Position numbers and translations under genes: made by a program. The notes beneath the pieces were generated by a model. It saw only the letters and a list, made by a program, of their open reading frames with translations, did no database searches and was not told where the DNA came from. From Bacteroidales bacterium (GTDB lineage: Bacteria; Bacteroidota; Bacteroidia; Bacteroidales; S143-33), in NCBI GenBank assembly GCA_027083655.1, contig JALWNS010000183.1:1-5277 (forward strand): a DNA stretch of 5,277 nt. Direction: 5' to 3'. Positions 5,193 through 5,277 of the stretch are shown piece after piece. How positions within the stretch are numbered: position 1 is the stretch's first letter; every line of letters begins with the position of its first letter.

Positions 5193-5277
5193 CTTTGCCT
5201 TTTAATGCTATTTTTAGCAGGTTCAGAGCAATGTAAATTCCTAATACTCTAGAACATACATTTATGCTCCGATCTCC
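5193..5277. other. window end, no gene resolved
   Basis: Short A+T-rich tail after the terminator. On the minus strand one frame reads a few codons and stops at TAA (5264-5262); another stops at 5249. Either could be the 3' end of a gene lying mostly outside the window, which would suit the bidirectional terminator. Too little sequence is present to decide. Confidence 0.3.

Noticed and set aside
4737..5252. Arg/Cys-rich ORFs across the repeats (4737-4970, 4995-5252)
   Set aside because: They follow from the tandem G+C-rich repeat. The recurring frame (…RRRFVRLAALKA…) ends in TAA in copies 1 and 2 and TGA in copy 3, and lacks a good start. The 4995-5252 frame runs through the terminator hairpin.
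5158..5277. Minus-strand coding frame running through the terminator
   Set aside because: One frame stays open across the hairpin, but the near-perfect 15-bp stem with A and T tracts explains the sequence better, and the predicted residues match no family I recognise.

Overview
The window looks like chromosomal DNA from a Bacteroidetes bacterium, probably order Bacteroidales. The main evidence is protein character: the ClpS, the short thioredoxin and the TrmH-like methyltransferase resemble Bacteroidetes versions. Two genes are also preceded by good matches to the Bacteroidetes -7 element (TAnnTTTG), and starts generally lack a Shine-Dalgarno sequence. The assignment is inference; no 16S or other marker lies in the window.

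Layout, left to right. (1) The 3' part of a small STAS/SpoIIAA-like protein (1-312). (2) A 100-residue thioredoxin with a WCAPC active site (399-701), closed by a hairpin. (3) A complete, apparently monocistronic citrate lyase alpha-subunit homologue (citF, 960-2528) with its own candidate promoter and a very strong terminator; no citC, citD, citE, citX or citG is visible. (4) A tight two-gene unit, clpS (2854-3156) and aat (3162-3896). Both act in the bacterial N-degron pathway: Aat adds Leu/Phe to protein N-termini and ClpS hands such proteins to ClpAP. (5) On the minus strand, converging on aat, a SpoU/TrmH-family RNA 2'-O-methyltransferase (3944-4480). (6) A stretch of about 800 bases with no convincing gene (4481-5277). 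It holds 2.5 tandem copies of a roughly 180-base, G+C-rich unit full of small hairpins (4648-5104), followed by a strong symmetrical terminator (about 5157-5192).

Apart from clpS-aat, the genes do not form one pathway. Each transcription unit seems to carry its own promoter and terminator. The most unusual items are the tandem structured repeat, which may be a transcribed noncoding RNA or an intergenic repeat family; the lone citF homologue, whose usual GGH(S/C)D segment reads GGWQN; and a ClpS with unusual pocket residues and a non-ATG start. No mobile element, CRISPR array, tRNA or rRNA was seen.
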